Source of the DNA: an uncultured Clostridium sp.
GTDB taxonomy: Bacteria > Bacillota > Clostridia > TANB77 > CAG-508
DNA: 27,814 nucleotides
NCBI GenBank assembly: GCA_900554815.1
Contig: USIO01000021.1
Location: 1 to 27,814, forward strand
Direction: 5' to 3'
Part shown: positions 7,292-15,254 of the stretch, in pieces
How positions within the stretch are numbered: position 1 is the first letter of the stretch
Layout of the letters: each line of letters starts with the position of its first letter
The notes under the pieces: generated by a model
What the model was told of the DNA's origin: nothing
Seen by the model: the letters and a program-made list of their open reading frames with translations, nothing else
Database searches by the model: none
Program-made: the position numbers and the translations under genes

Positions 7292-8878
7292 ATGAAAGAT
7301 AAAAAAACATTTTATATAACAACTCCTATTTATTATCCAAGTGGTAAATTCCATATAGGAACGGCTTATACTACAGTTGCAGCAGATGCATTAAAAAGAT
7401 ACAAAACTTTACAAGGGTATGATACTTATCTTCTAACAGGATTAGATGAACATGGACAAAAAATAGAAAATATTGCAAAAGAAAAAGGAGTGAGACCACA
7501 AGAATATGTTGACGAAATGGCAAAACTAGCAAAACAACTTTGGGAAAAGATGGATATTCAGTATGATAATTTTATTAGAACTACAGATAAAAAACACGAA
7601 GAAGTAGTAGAAGAAATATTTGATAGATTTATGGAATCTGGAGATATATATAAAGGCGAATATGAAGGACTATACTGTATCCCTTGTGAAACTTTTTTTA
7701 CACATACACAATTAGTAAATGGAAAATGTCCTGACTGTGGCAGAGAAGTAAAGCCAATGAAAGAAGAGGCATATTTCTTTAACATGAAAAAATATGCTGA
7801 TAGACTATTAAAATATTATGAAGAACATCCAGACTTTGTTAAACCAGAATACAGAAAAATGGAAATGATAAATAATTTCATAAAGCCTGGCTTGGAAGAT
7901 TTATGTGTTAGTAGAACTACTTTTGACTGGGGAATTAAGGTAAGAAAGGATCCCAAACATGTTGTTTATGTTTGGCTAGATGCGCTTACAAACTATATTA
8001 CAGCTTTAGGTTATTTATCTGAAGACGACTCTTTATTCAAAAAATATTGGCCTGCTAATGTTCAAATAGTAGGAAAGGATATTGCTAGATTTCACCTAAT
8101 TTATTGGCCAATATTTTTAATGGCACTAGGACTAGAAATACCAAAAACGATATTTGTCCATAACTGGATCTTAATGAAAGATGGTAAAATGTCAAAATCA
8201 AAAGGAAATGTTGTTTATCCCGAATTACTAATAGATAGATATGGACTAGATTCTTTGAAATATTTTCTTTTAAGAGAGTTACCTGTTTCACAAGATGGGA
8301 TTTTTTCACCAGAGAGTTTTGTTGATAGATACAATTTTGATTTATGCAATGACCTAGGAAACCTAGTAAATAGAACTATTGGAATGATTAACAAATACTT
8401 TTTAGGTAAATTACCAGAATATAAAGGAACATTAAATGATAATGACGAAGAAATAGAAAAATTCATGATACAACAAGTAGAAAAGTTAAACGAAAAAATG
8501 GAAGACTTACAGTTTGGGAATGCCTTGGCACAAATATGGGAAATGATTGCAAGAACCAATAAATATATTGACGAAACAGCTCCTTGGATATTGGCAAAAG
8601 ACCCAACCCTAAAAGAAAAGCTTGCTTCTGCTATGTACCATATTGCAGAAAATTTGAGGATAATAGCAACTCTATTAAAGCCATTTATGCCACAGACTGC
8701 AGAAAAAATATTTGAACAATTAGGATTAACAAAATCAGAATATTCAACATGGAATTCTATTCAAGAATATAATAAAAAATTAAAAGCTATACAAGTAGTA
8801 GAAAAAGGAGAACCATTATTCATAAGATTAGATAAAGAAGCTGAGGTAGAATATATAAAGCAAGAAATGGCCCAATAA
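7292..8878 (+). CDS. metG: Methionyl-tRNA synthetase
   Basis: This is a class I aminoacyl-tRNA synthetase charging tRNA-Met with methionine in the cytoplasm. The HIGH-type motif is HIGT at residues 21-24, after 'TPIYYPSGKF'. The KMSKS loop is at 299-303. A Cys4 zinc knuckle lies at C129, C132, C146 and C149, and 'VWLDALTNYI' and 'FVHNWIL' belong to the catalytic core. At 528 residues it has the anticodon-binding helical domain but lacks the C-terminal Trbp111-like dimerisation domain found in longer MetRS. GAGAGGGAA precedes the ATG. No T-box leader fits in the 70-nt upstream gap. It ends at a strong terminator whose stem begins in the stop codon. Confidence 0.97.
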   Translation: MKDKKTFYITTPIYYPSGKFHIGTAYTTVAADALKRYKTLQGYDTYLLTGLDEHGQKIENIAKEKGVRPQEYVDEMAKLAKQLWEKMDIQYDNFIRTTDKKHEEVVEEIFDRFMESGDIYKGEYEGLYCIPCETFFTHTQLVNGKCPDCGREVKPMKEEAYFFNMKKYADRLLKYYEEHPDFVKPEYRKMEMINNFIKPGLEDLCVSRTTFDWGIKVRKDPKHVVYVWLDALTNYITALGYLSEDDSLFKKYWPANVQIVGKDIARFHLIYWPIFLMALGLEIPKTIFVHNWILMKDGKMSKSKGNVVYPELLIDRYGLDSLKYFLLRELPVSQDGIFSPESFVDRYNFDLCNDLGNLVNRTIGMINKYFLGKLPEYKGTLNDNDEEIEKFMIQQVEKLNEKMEDLQFGNALAQIWEMIARTNKYIDETAPWILAKDPTLKEKLASAMYHIAENLRIIATLLKPFMPQTAEKIFEQLGLTKSEYSTWNSIQEYNKKLKAIQVVEKGEPLFIRLDKEAEVEYIKQEMAQ

Positions 8879-8910
8879 AAGCGTAATATTACAGCAATAT
8901 TACGCTTTTA
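8876..8910 (+). terminator. Intrinsic terminator after metG
   Basis: Arms 8876-8890 and 8896-8910 form a perfect 15-bp stem with a 5-nt ACAGC loop, flanked by A and T runs. The stem starts in the metG stop codon, and the A/T-flanked arms could end transcription in both directions. Confidence 0.85.
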
Positions 8911-8929
8911 TTACATTTGCATAACAAAC

Positions 8930-8958
8930 TTGAAAAAGAATGCTTTATACAATATAAT
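8930..8958 (+). promoter_or_regulatory. Promoter of the HD-like/endonuclease Q cluster
   Basis: TTGAAA (8930-8935), 17 nt, TATAAT (8953-8958), about 40 nt before the start codon at 9002 and directly after the metG terminator. Confidence 0.7.
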
Positions 8959-9001
8959 AAAAAAAACATTAAAAATGTTATAATTCATAGGAGGAATTAC
9001 T

Positions 9002-9553
9002 ATGGAGACATTTGCCGAATATATTTTATCTGAGCAAGATGTAATAAGAAAAATGGAAATAGTATATTATTTACAAAAAAGGACAGGAATTTTTTACGAC
9101 AATTCTGTTATTTTAAAAACAGAAATTGCAAAACTATTTATAGAACAAATGAACATACCTGTTGATAAAAATTTAGTACTAACTGCATGTTTATTGTACG
9201 CTTGTAAGAAAAAAGACGGAGCTCAGGACTTAGAAAGTATTCGTTCTTATGCAAAAGAAGGAGCAGAATATTTAAGAGGGTTAGGCTTTTCAAAAAAATT
9301 TTGCAAAATTTGCGAAGAACATAACAGATATAGTGGTAGTGAACCAAGAGAAAAAGAAGGAGATTTATTAGAAATTATAGACCAATTTGGTGGTATGTTA
9401 ATGAATAGACCCGAAAGAATTGCATTTAAATCTGATGAAGCATTATGCTTATTAGAAAATAGAAATTTAAAAGATAAAAACAATAGATATTTAAAACAAT
9501 TTAAAGAATTTGTAAACTGTATGAAGGGAGTTAGAGTGCCATGTCAGATGTAG
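9002..9553 (+). CDS. Degenerate HD-GYP-like domain protein
   Basis: The 183-residue protein has the layout of an HD-GYP phosphodiesterase domain but with its metal ligands changed. Where the HD pair is expected there is 'ACLLYACKKKDG', where the HHE is expected 'CEEHNRYSG', and the later 'IDQFGGMLMNRPERIAF' keeps the acidic residue and the 'RPxR' of the family ('VADxFDAxxxxRPYR'). Cyclic-di-GMP hydrolysis is therefore doubtful; a binding or scaffolding role is more likely. A good AGGAGG (CATAGGAGGAA) precedes the ATG. Its 3' end overlaps the next gene by 13 nt, so the two are translationally coupled. The domain assignment is inferred from the pattern and is only moderately sure. Confidence 0.55.
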   Translation: METFAEYILSEQDVIRKMEIVYYLQKRTGIFYDNSVILKTEIAKLFIEQMNIPVDKNLVLTACLLYACKKKDGAQDLESIRSYAKEGAEYLRGLGFSKKFCKICEEHNRYSGSEPREKEGDLLEIIDQFGGMLMNRPERIAFKSDEALCLLENRNLKDKNNRYLKQFKEFVNCMKGVRVPCQM

Positions 9554-9831
9554 TCAATAGAGAGGAAAATTTGGGAGCATTAGACGATTTGAGTAAAATA
9601 GCAAATGGCTCAAAAAGTACGCTTGAATTTGTATCTAAATTAAACGATTTTGAAAACGGACTAGAAGCAGCAAAACTAGCTATAAGACAAACATCACAAG
9701 AACAAGAACTAGCCGAAGCTATGACAGGAGAAGAAATATTACGTGCAGTACAAAGAGATATAGCAATGTATGGAAACCCAAAAAAAGATAATTTAACAAA
9801 TACTAATGAAAAAGAAGACTACACAAGATAA
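9541..9831 (+). CDS. Small unknown protein coupled to the HD-like gene
   Basis: The 96-residue acidic protein has a predicted helical middle ('STLEFVSKLNDFENGLEAAKLAIRQ') and a disordered, charged tail. No family is recognised. Its ATG lies inside the last codons of the preceding gene (13-nt overlap), with GGGAG 10 nt upstream, which argues that it is real and made together with the HD-like protein. No signal peptide or membrane segment. A hairpin lies just downstream, before the endonuclease Q gene. Confidence 0.65.
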   Translation: MSDVVNREENLGALDDLSKIANGSKSTLEFVSKLNDFENGLEAAKLAIRQTSQEQELAEAMTGEEILRAVQRDIAMYGNPKKDNLTNTNEKEDYTR

Positions 9832-9840
9832 AAAATGTAA

Positions 9841-9866
9841 GCTCTTACAGGTTTTAATGTAGGAGC
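9841..9866 (+). terminator. Hairpin before the endonuclease Q gene
   Basis: GCTCTTACA (9841-9849) and TGTAGGAGC (9858-9866) pair over 9 bp with one G-U wobble, followed by ATTATTTT. It could be a weak terminator or attenuator that lowers read-through into the endonuclease Q gene. Confidence 0.45.
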
Positions 9867-9896
9867 ATTATTTTGTATGAAATAAAGGAGATAAAA

Positions 9897-11090
9897 ATGA
9901 TAGAAACTTTTGCAGATTTACATGTACATATAGGCAGAAGCCAAAATAATAAGCCTATTAAAATAACAGCGGCTAAATCTTTAAACTTTGCAAATATTGC
10001 AAAAGAATGTGCAGACAGAAAAGGAATTAATATTGTAGGAATTATTGATTGTGCTTCACCATATGTACAAGCAGATATAAAAGACTTCTTAAAAAGTGGA
10101 GAAGCTTATGAGCTTAAAGATGGTGGAATTATATATAAAGAAAAAGTATGTATTATACTAGGTAGCGAAATAGAAACATCTGAAATTAATGATGAAGGAA
10201 AAACAGGAAGTGCACATAATTTATGTTATTTTCCAACTTTACGTGATATTGAAGCCTTTTCAAATGAAATGAGATATCACATTAAAAACATTACACTTAG
10301 CTCACAAAGAGCAGACCTTTCAGCTTATAAGTTAATTGACATTGTTGAAAAATATAATGGAATATTAATACCGGCACATTGCTTTACTCCACATAAAAGC
10401 TTTTATGGAAATTGCACCAAAAGACTAGAAAGAATTTTTAAAGAGAAATTTTCTAAAGTTATTGCAATTGAATTAGGTTTGAGTGCAGATACATTTTTAG
10501 CAGATGAAATTTCTGAGCTAGAAACAAAAACATTTTTAACTAATTCAGATGCTCATTCTTTACCTAAAATTGCACGAGAATATAATAAAATATTATTAAA
10601 TGATATAAGTTTTAAAGAATTACTTTTGGCACTAAAAAATGAAAAAGGAAGAAAAATTTTATGCAATTATGGATTAGATCCTAAATTAGGCAAATACCAT
10701 AGAACATATTGCGAGGTATGTCAAAAAAATATTGAAGGTAAAGCACCTATCACAATGTGTGACACTTGTGATAGCAGAAATATAACAATGGGAGTTTATG
10801 ACAGGATAGAAATTATTAAAGACAAATCAATAACAAGTAGTCCTTCTAATAGACCACCTTATATATATCAAATTCCTCTTACATTTATTCCTGGGTTGGG
10901 GAGAAAAACAATTGATAAATTATTAAACACATTTCAAACAGAAATGAACATTTTACATAAAACAAGTATAGATGATTTAGAAGGTGCTGTAGGAGAAAAA
11001 CTTGCAAAAAATATTACTAATTCCAAAGAAGGAAAAGTAGAAATTATAGAAGGAGGAGGAGGAGTATATGGAAAAATAAATGTTGAATAA
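9897..11090 (+). CDS. Endonuclease Q family PHP-domain nuclease
   Basis: This is a 397-residue PHP phosphoesterase of the endonuclease Q (TIGR00375) type. The N-terminal metal motif is 'ADLHVHIG' (D7, H9, H11). Further ligands are in 'PAHCFTP' and 'TNSDAHS'. A Cys4 zinc ribbon (CEVCQK...CDTCDS) follows the PHP domain, and a helix-hairpin-helix-like 'FIPGLGRKTIDKLL' lies near the C-terminus. EndoQ enzymes nick DNA on the 5' side of deaminated bases (uracil, hypoxanthine, xanthine) and abasic sites. ATG 9897 is chosen because AAAGGAG lies 6 nt upstream; an in-frame TTG at 9873 has no such site. It stands between a degenerate HD-GYP gene pair and spoIIM. EndoQ is best known from archaea and some Bacillus, so the alternative name 'TIGR00375 family protein' is safer for the exact substrate. 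Confidence 0.88.
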   Translation: MIETFADLHVHIGRSQNNKPIKITAAKSLNFANIAKECADRKGINIVGIIDCASPYVQADIKDFLKSGEAYELKDGGIIYKEKVCIILGSEIETSEINDEGKTGSAHNLCYFPTLRDIEAFSNEMRYHIKNITLSSQRADLSAYKLIDIVEKYNGILIPAHCFTPHKSFYGNCTKRLERIFKEKFSKVIAIELGLSADTFLADEISELETKTFLTNSDAHSLPKIAREYNKILLNDISFKELLLALKNEKGRKILCNYGLDPKLGKYHRTYCEVCQKNIEGKAPITMCDTCDSRNITMGVYDRIEIIKDKSITSSPSNRPPYIYQIPLTFIPGLGRKTIDKLLNTFQTEMNILHKTSIDDLEGAVGEKLAKNITNSKEGKVEIIEGGGGVYGKINVE

Positions 11091-11111
11091 AAGAGAATAT
11101 TTTTCATTTTA

Positions 11112-11147
11112 TTGCATAGACATTATGTAGGTAATAATACTACATAA
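11112..11147 (+). promoter_or_regulatory. Promoter with overlapping inverted repeat before spoIIM
   Basis: TTGCAT (11112-11117), 17 nt, TAATAC (11135-11140) is a fair promoter. A perfect 8-bp inverted repeat, TTATGTAG (11123-11130) and CTACATAA (11140-11147), overlaps its -10 region and ends at the AAGGAGG ribosome binding site. It could be an operator or an RNA hairpin that covers the translation start. Confidence 0.45.
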
Positions 11148-11157
11148 GGAGGCAAAA

Positions 11158-11799
11158 ATGAAAAAACATAAGAAAAAAGGAATGATAAAAACAATTCTAT
11201 TAAACCATGTCCAAAACTATGCAAGAGATTATGGTATTTTGCTAATTCTATTTATAATAGGAGTTATAATAGGGATTGTTTTTATTAATAACACAGCTAC
11301 AGAACAAAAAAATGAAATTAATACATATATAAATACTTTTGTAGATACACTAAAAGAAGGACAGAACATAAATTATGGAAATTTATTAAAAGAGTCATTA
11401 ATACAAAATTTAATGTTAGCAGTAGTTTTATGGTTTAGTGGAACTGCTATTATGCTTTTACCAATTATTTATGGAATTGTTTTGTTCAGAGGATTTTGTT
11501 TAGGATATACTATTTCATCAATAATTGCTATTTTAGGGAATAATCAAGGAATAATATTTGCATTATTAGGACTATTACTGCAAAATATATTCTTTATTCC
11601 AGCGTTACTCGCATTATCTGGAAGCGGAATTAGACTATATAAAACCATTGCAAAGGACAGAAAAATAAATAATATAAAAACCGAAATATGTAAACATACT
11701 TTATTTTGTATTATAATTTTAACTTTACTAATAATGGCTTCTTTTATAGAAGTATATATATCTTCTAACTTATTAATCAATTATGTAAAATGGATGTAG
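11158..11799 (+). CDS. spoIIM: Stage II sporulation protein M-like membrane protein
   Basis: This 213-residue integral membrane protein has the SpoIIM family layout. There is a basic N-terminus, a first membrane segment (about residues 26-45), and an outside loop that includes 'TATEQKNEINTYINTFVDTL'. Three to four more segments follow, with the family signature 'PIIYGIVLFRGFCLGYTISSI' and 'LLLQNIFFIPALLALS'. In spore formers SpoIIM works with SpoIID and SpoIIP to thin peptidoglycan and move the membrane during engulfment. Related proteins also exist in non-spore-formers. AAGGAGG precedes the ATG. Gene order endonuclease Q-spoIIM-xerD is common in Clostridia, as far as I recall. Confidence 0.85.
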   Translation: MKKHKKKGMIKTILLNHVQNYARDYGILLILFIIGVIIGIVFINNTATEQKNEINTYINTFVDTLKEGQNINYGNLLKESLIQNLMLAVVLWFSGTAIMLLPIIYGIVLFRGFCLGYTISSIIAILGNNQGIIFALLGLLLQNIFFIPALLALSGSGIRLYKTIAKDRKINNIKTEICKHTLFCIIILTLLIMASFIEVYISSNLLINYVKWM

Positions 11800-11861
11800 T
11801 ATAATAATATCAACGACTACATTGCTAGAATATAAAAAACTAAAAAAATTCTAAAAATATA

Positions 11862-11890
11862 TTTACAATTTTTTGATTATTTGATATAAC
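11862..11890 (+). promoter_or_regulatory. Promoter of xerD
   Basis: TTTACA (11862-11867), 17 nt, TATAAC (11885-11890) lies about 85 nt before the xerD start. The leader contains a TGCATA/TATGCA inverted repeat (about 11923-11947). Confidence 0.5.
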
Positions 11891-11972
11891 ATATATAGTT
11901 TATGTAAATTGAGCCTAGGTCATGCATAACCTTATTAGTAATATGCAAATTTAAATAAAATGGGGAGCAAAT

Positions 11973-12854
11973 ATGGAAAAACAAATTAGATTTTTTTTAG
12001 AATTTCTCGAAAAAGAAAGAAAACTATCAGAAAATACATTACAATCTTATAGAAGAGATATTAAACAATACGAAGAATATATAAATGAGAACAAATTAAA
12101 CTATTTAAAAGTAGAAAAAGAAACAATTAATAACTATTTAAAGCATTTAGAAGAAATGAACAAAAAATCTTCTACAATTTCAAGAAACTTAGCTTCAATA
12201 AGATCTTTTTACCAATTTCTATGCAAAAATAGAAAAGCAAAAACAGACCCAACAGAAGGAATTGGCTCTCCAAAAATAGAAAAAAGAACTCCAAGCATTC
12301 TTTCTTCAAAAGAAATAGAATTGCTATTAGAACAACCAAAAAATATAGACTTAAAAGGAATTAGAGATAAAGCAATGCTAGAATTTGCTTATGCAACAGG
12401 AATGAGGGTTACGGAAATTATTTCGTTAAATATTGATGATGTTAACCTAAATGATGGATTTGTTACATGTAAAACTGGAACAAGACAAAGGAACATTCCT
12501 TTAGGAACAATGAGTTTAAATGCATTAAAAGACTATATTGAAAATGCAAGAGATGTTTTAATTAAAGATGAAAATGATAAAGCTTTATTTGTTAATATTA
12601 ATGGAAAAAGATTAACAAGACAAGGATTTTGGAAGATTATTAAATACTATAAAGAGCAAGCTCATATTACTAAAGATATTACTCCTCACGTTTTGCGTCA
12701 CTCATTTGCAACTCACCTTCTTCAAAATGGAGCTGATTTAAAAGCAATTCAAACCATGTTAGGGCACTCAGATATTTCTTCAACACAGGTATATATGCAG
12801 TTTCAAGATGAAAGCTTAAAAAATGTATATAGAAAAGCTCATCCAAGAGCATAA
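11973..12854 (+). CDS. xerD: Site-specific tyrosine recombinase XerC/XerD type
   Basis: At 293 residues this is a standard chromosomal Xer recombinase, with an N-terminal SAM-like DNA-binding domain (1-95) and a complete catalytic set: R145 (ATGMRVTEI), K167, H239 and R242 (HVLRHSFATHL), H265 (LGHSDISS) and Y274. Xer proteins resolve chromosome dimers at dif sites near division. GGGGAG precedes the ATG. The gene has its own promoter and ends in a long stem-loop terminator. It differs clearly from the broken integrase of the mobile region, lacking the arm-binding domain. Whether it is XerC or XerD cannot be settled here; if no second Xer gene exists it may act alone. Confidence 0.88.
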   Translation: MEKQIRFFLEFLEKERKLSENTLQSYRRDIKQYEEYINENKLNYLKVEKETINNYLKHLEEMNKKSSTISRNLASIRSFYQFLCKNRKAKTDPTEGIGSPKIEKRTPSILSSKEIELLLEQPKNIDLKGIRDKAMLEFAYATGMRVTEIISLNIDDVNLNDGFVTCKTGTRQRNIPLGTMSLNALKDYIENARDVLIKDENDKALFVNINGKRLTRQGFWKIIKYYKEQAHITKDITPHVLRHSFATHLLQNGADLKAIQTMLGHSDISSTQVYMQFQDESLKNVYRKAHPRA

Positions 12855-12857
12855 AAG

Positions 12858-12936
12858 AAAAAAAGTTTTTAAAGTAAACTTAAAAAAATTATGTAAAATT
12901 TAATTTTTGTAGTTTTACTTATAAAAACTTTTTTAT
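12858..12936 (+). terminator. Long-stem terminator after xerD
   Basis: The strand 12860-12880 (AAAAAGTTTTTAAAGTAAAC) pairs with about 12911-12933 (GTTTTACTTATAAAAACTTTTT) over roughly 20 bp with two bulges and a loop of about 30 nt, ending in a T run. The rest of the gap up to 13125 is AT-rich; a TATAAT at 13075-13080 may be the -10 box of the next gene but no good -35 box was found. Confidence 0.6.
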
Positions 12937-13125
12937 TGTATAAGAAAAATCGATAAATTATCATATACAACAAGTTTAAGCCATGATGAACTGTGACAAT
13001 GCCAATTTTCTTACAATTTTATTACATAAATATTACTTTTGTATTTCATTTTATAAAGGTGCTTTTATATGTGATATAATAAGTTTAGTTTTTTATAATA
13101 ATAAAAATAAGAAAGAGGAATAAAT

Positions 13126-14820
13126 ATGAGCAAACCAGATATAAAACCAATTTATGATATTGTAAACAACATACCTATAACCGAAGAAAACAAAGATACA
13201 ATTGAGGAAATAAAAAAGTCACTAGAAAATGGTGACATTGGATTTGCACTGGAAAAAATTGAGAACTTAAAATTTAGAAGTAATAATAAAAGAAAAAACA
13301 CAAAAGTATTTCCAGAAGAATTATTAAACCCAGAATTAGAAAAAATTTATATAGGCTTAGTATTAAATAATCCAAGACTAATTGCTAAATATTACTTTAT
13401 TAAAGAGAATTGTTTATTTGATGATGATGAATTATTAAATATATATAAGAGCATAATATTTACAGAAGGAGAAGAATTTGCACCAGAAATTGCTAAAAGA
13501 GATTTTAATTTTTCAAAAGATACAGAACAATCTTTTCAGTTAAAAAATAAATTAAAAAAATATGTTTTAGGAGAAAATTACAATATAGAAAAAGTATATG
13601 TAGAATTAAAAAAACTATTTATTTTAAGAAAAAATTATTTGAAAATTCCTATTGCTAATTTACAAAATAGAATTGTAGAAATAACAAATTATATTTTATA
13701 TGATAAAATGTCTGTAGAAGAAGTAGAAAATGCTGTAAATCAAGTAAATGCAACAGTTAAATTTAAAAGAGCAATTTTAAACAAGGGATTAACAGAATTT
13801 TTGGAAGAAGGAGATAATGACTTAACAAATGGACTAGCTTTACCATTTCCTACTTTAACTAAAGTGTTCAAAGGAATTAGAAAAGGCGAAACAATGGCAT
13901 ATGCAATGCCATCGAACTCTGGTAAGAGTAGATTTACAATAAAATTAGTTGCACATACAGCTTTTTTACACAAAAAAAAGGTTTTATTAATTTCTAATGA
14001 GATGTCAGAAGAAAAAATGAGATTATGCTTAATTACTACCATTATTAATGACAAAAAATTACAGGAACTACATGGCCAAAAATTAAAAAAGTCAGAAGGA
14101 GAATTACTAGAATTTAAATTTAGACCTGATAACATAGCAAATGTAGAAGTTGATGCAGAGGGGTTTGTATTAAAAAGAAAAGGAGAAACACAATCTGATT
14201 TTGTTGAAAGACTCCAAAAAATTTCAACAGAATTTAGGCAAACAATTGCAGTTACAGACTGGGTTAATAAACAAAATTCTATTTTTTTTATTAATATTAC
14301 TGACCATACAAATGATGAACTACAAAAAGTTATTATTAATTATTATTATAAAGAACAAATAGAATATGTTTTTTATGATACTTTAAAAACAGATACAGCC
14401 AATATTGGTATAGGAGAAGAACTAAAAAAGACGGCTACAATTTTGTCTAATTTGGCACAAAACTATAAAATTTTTATTTGCTCGACATTGCAGTTAACAG
14501 AGGGAAAAACATTGCCAATTAACTTAGATGTTAATGACTTATCTGCAAGTAGAACTGTAAAAGAGGTTTTAGACACACTATGCTTAATTAAACAAATTAA
14601 TCGAGACAGTTATGATAATTATGAGTATTCTATAAACGAAGTAGATACTGTTTTTTACGATTTAGAAAAATTTGATGACCCAGATGTTAGATATTATGCT
14701 TGGATTGTAGACAAAAATAGAGCAGGTGCAAAGCCAAAACTATTGTTTAGATTAAACCTAGCATATAATATGTGGGAAGAACTTGGATATTTAAGGTTAA
14801 AGCAAACAAATCAATTTTAA
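13126..14820 (+). CDS. DnaB-like RecA-fold ATPase
   Basis: This 564-residue protein resembles the replicative helicase DnaB but is divergent. Residues about 65-115 look like the DnaB N-terminal helical domain ('NPELEKIYIGLVLNNPRLIAK'). The RecA-like core starts near 240, with Walker A 'PSNSGKS', the 'LLISNEMSEEKM' element that matches DnaB 'FSLEMS', a Walker B-like 'EYVFYDTLK' and 'ICSTLQLTE', equivalent to the DnaB 'SQL' sensor. A charged insertion lies between Walker A and Walker B. The protein probably binds and hydrolyses ATP on DNA, perhaps as a helicase or loader accessory. It is unlikely to be the housekeeping DnaB because key loops differ. It follows the xerD terminator and precedes the DUF1540 gene. 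Confidence 0.7.
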   Translation: MSKPDIKPIYDIVNNIPITEENKDTIEEIKKSLENGDIGFALEKIENLKFRSNNKRKNTKVFPEELLNPELEKIYIGLVLNNPRLIAKYYFIKENCLFDDDELLNIYKSIIFTEGEEFAPEIAKRDFNFSKDTEQSFQLKNKLKKYVLGENYNIEKVYVELKKLFILRKNYLKIPIANLQNRIVEITNYILYDKMSVEEVENAVNQVNATVKFKRAILNKGLTEFLEEGDNDLTNGLALPFPTLTKVFKGIRKGETMAYAMPSNSGKSRFTIKLVAHTAFLHKKKVLLISNEMSEEKMRLCLITTIINDKKLQELHGQKLKKSEGELLEFKFRPDNIANVEVDAEGFVLKRKGETQSDFVERLQKISTEFRQTIAVTDWVNKQNSIFFINITDHTNDELQKVIINYYYKEQIEYVFYDTLKTDTANIGIGEELKKTATILSNLAQNYKIFICSTLQLTEGKTLPINLDVNDLSASRTVKEVLDTLCLIKQINRDSYDNYEYSINEVDTVFYDLEKFDDPDVRYYAWIVDKNRAGAKPKLLFRLNLAYNMWEELGYLRLKQTNQF

Positions 14821-14896
14821 AGAAAAAATTTCTTATTTTAATTTTTTATATATTGAGACATACTAAACATATAAAAAATTAAAGGAGGAAATTTTT

Positions 14897-15064
14897 ATGG
14901 AACATAAACAAAAAATAAATTGTACTGTTGAGTCTTGCCAATATAATAATTGCCAAAATAATGAATGCACTTTAAAACAAATTATAGTAACACCAACAAA
15001 TGGATGCAATACTGAGCAACCTGATGAATCAATGTGTTCAAGTTATAAATATAACAATAAATAG
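14897..15064 (+). CDS. Small six-cysteine DUF1540 protein
   Basis: This 55-residue protein carries six cysteines (C9, C14, C19, C24, C37, C47) in the DUF1540 pattern: 'NCTVESCQYNNCQNNECTL', then a short spacer and two more cysteines. An AAAGGAGGAA ribosome binding site lies 6 nt before the ATG. Metal binding is likely from the cysteine pattern; members of this family occur in Clostridia, some associated with spores. A strong terminator follows, so it is probably a short transcript. Easy to miss because of its length. Confidence 0.85.
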   Translation: MEHKQKINCTVESCQYNNCQNNECTLKQIIVTPTNGCNTEQPDESMCSSYKYNNK

Positions 15065-15104
15065 TATTATTTGGCTTGAATATAAATGCCACTTTATAGG
15101 AGCT

Positions 15105-15140
15105 AAAAAATAGATACAATAAAAATTGTATCTATTTTTT
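15105..15140 (+). terminator. Intrinsic terminator after the DUF1540 gene
   Basis: Perfect 16-bp stem (15105-15120 with 15125-15140), AAAA loop, ending in T6. The symmetric A/T flanks could act in both directions. Confidence 0.9.
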
Positions 15141-15190
15141 AAAAAGTAACATAGATGTAACTTTAAGTTATTTATAATTATATAAGATTA

Positions 15191-15226
15191 AAAAAGGTTT
15201 ATAGGTAAAACCATTTTTAAAAACCT
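15191..15226 (+). promoter_or_regulatory. Overlapping inverted repeats in the ABC operon leader
   Basis: AGGTTT (15195-15200) can pair with AAACCT (15221-15226), or GGTTT (15196-15200) with AAACC (15208-15212), so two folds compete. The element lies about 30 nt before the ABC ATPase start. Operator or attenuator roles are possible. No clear -35/-10 pair was found in 15141-15254. Confidence 0.3.
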
Positions 15227-15254
15227 AAATATATAAAAAGGATAGGAAATTTTT

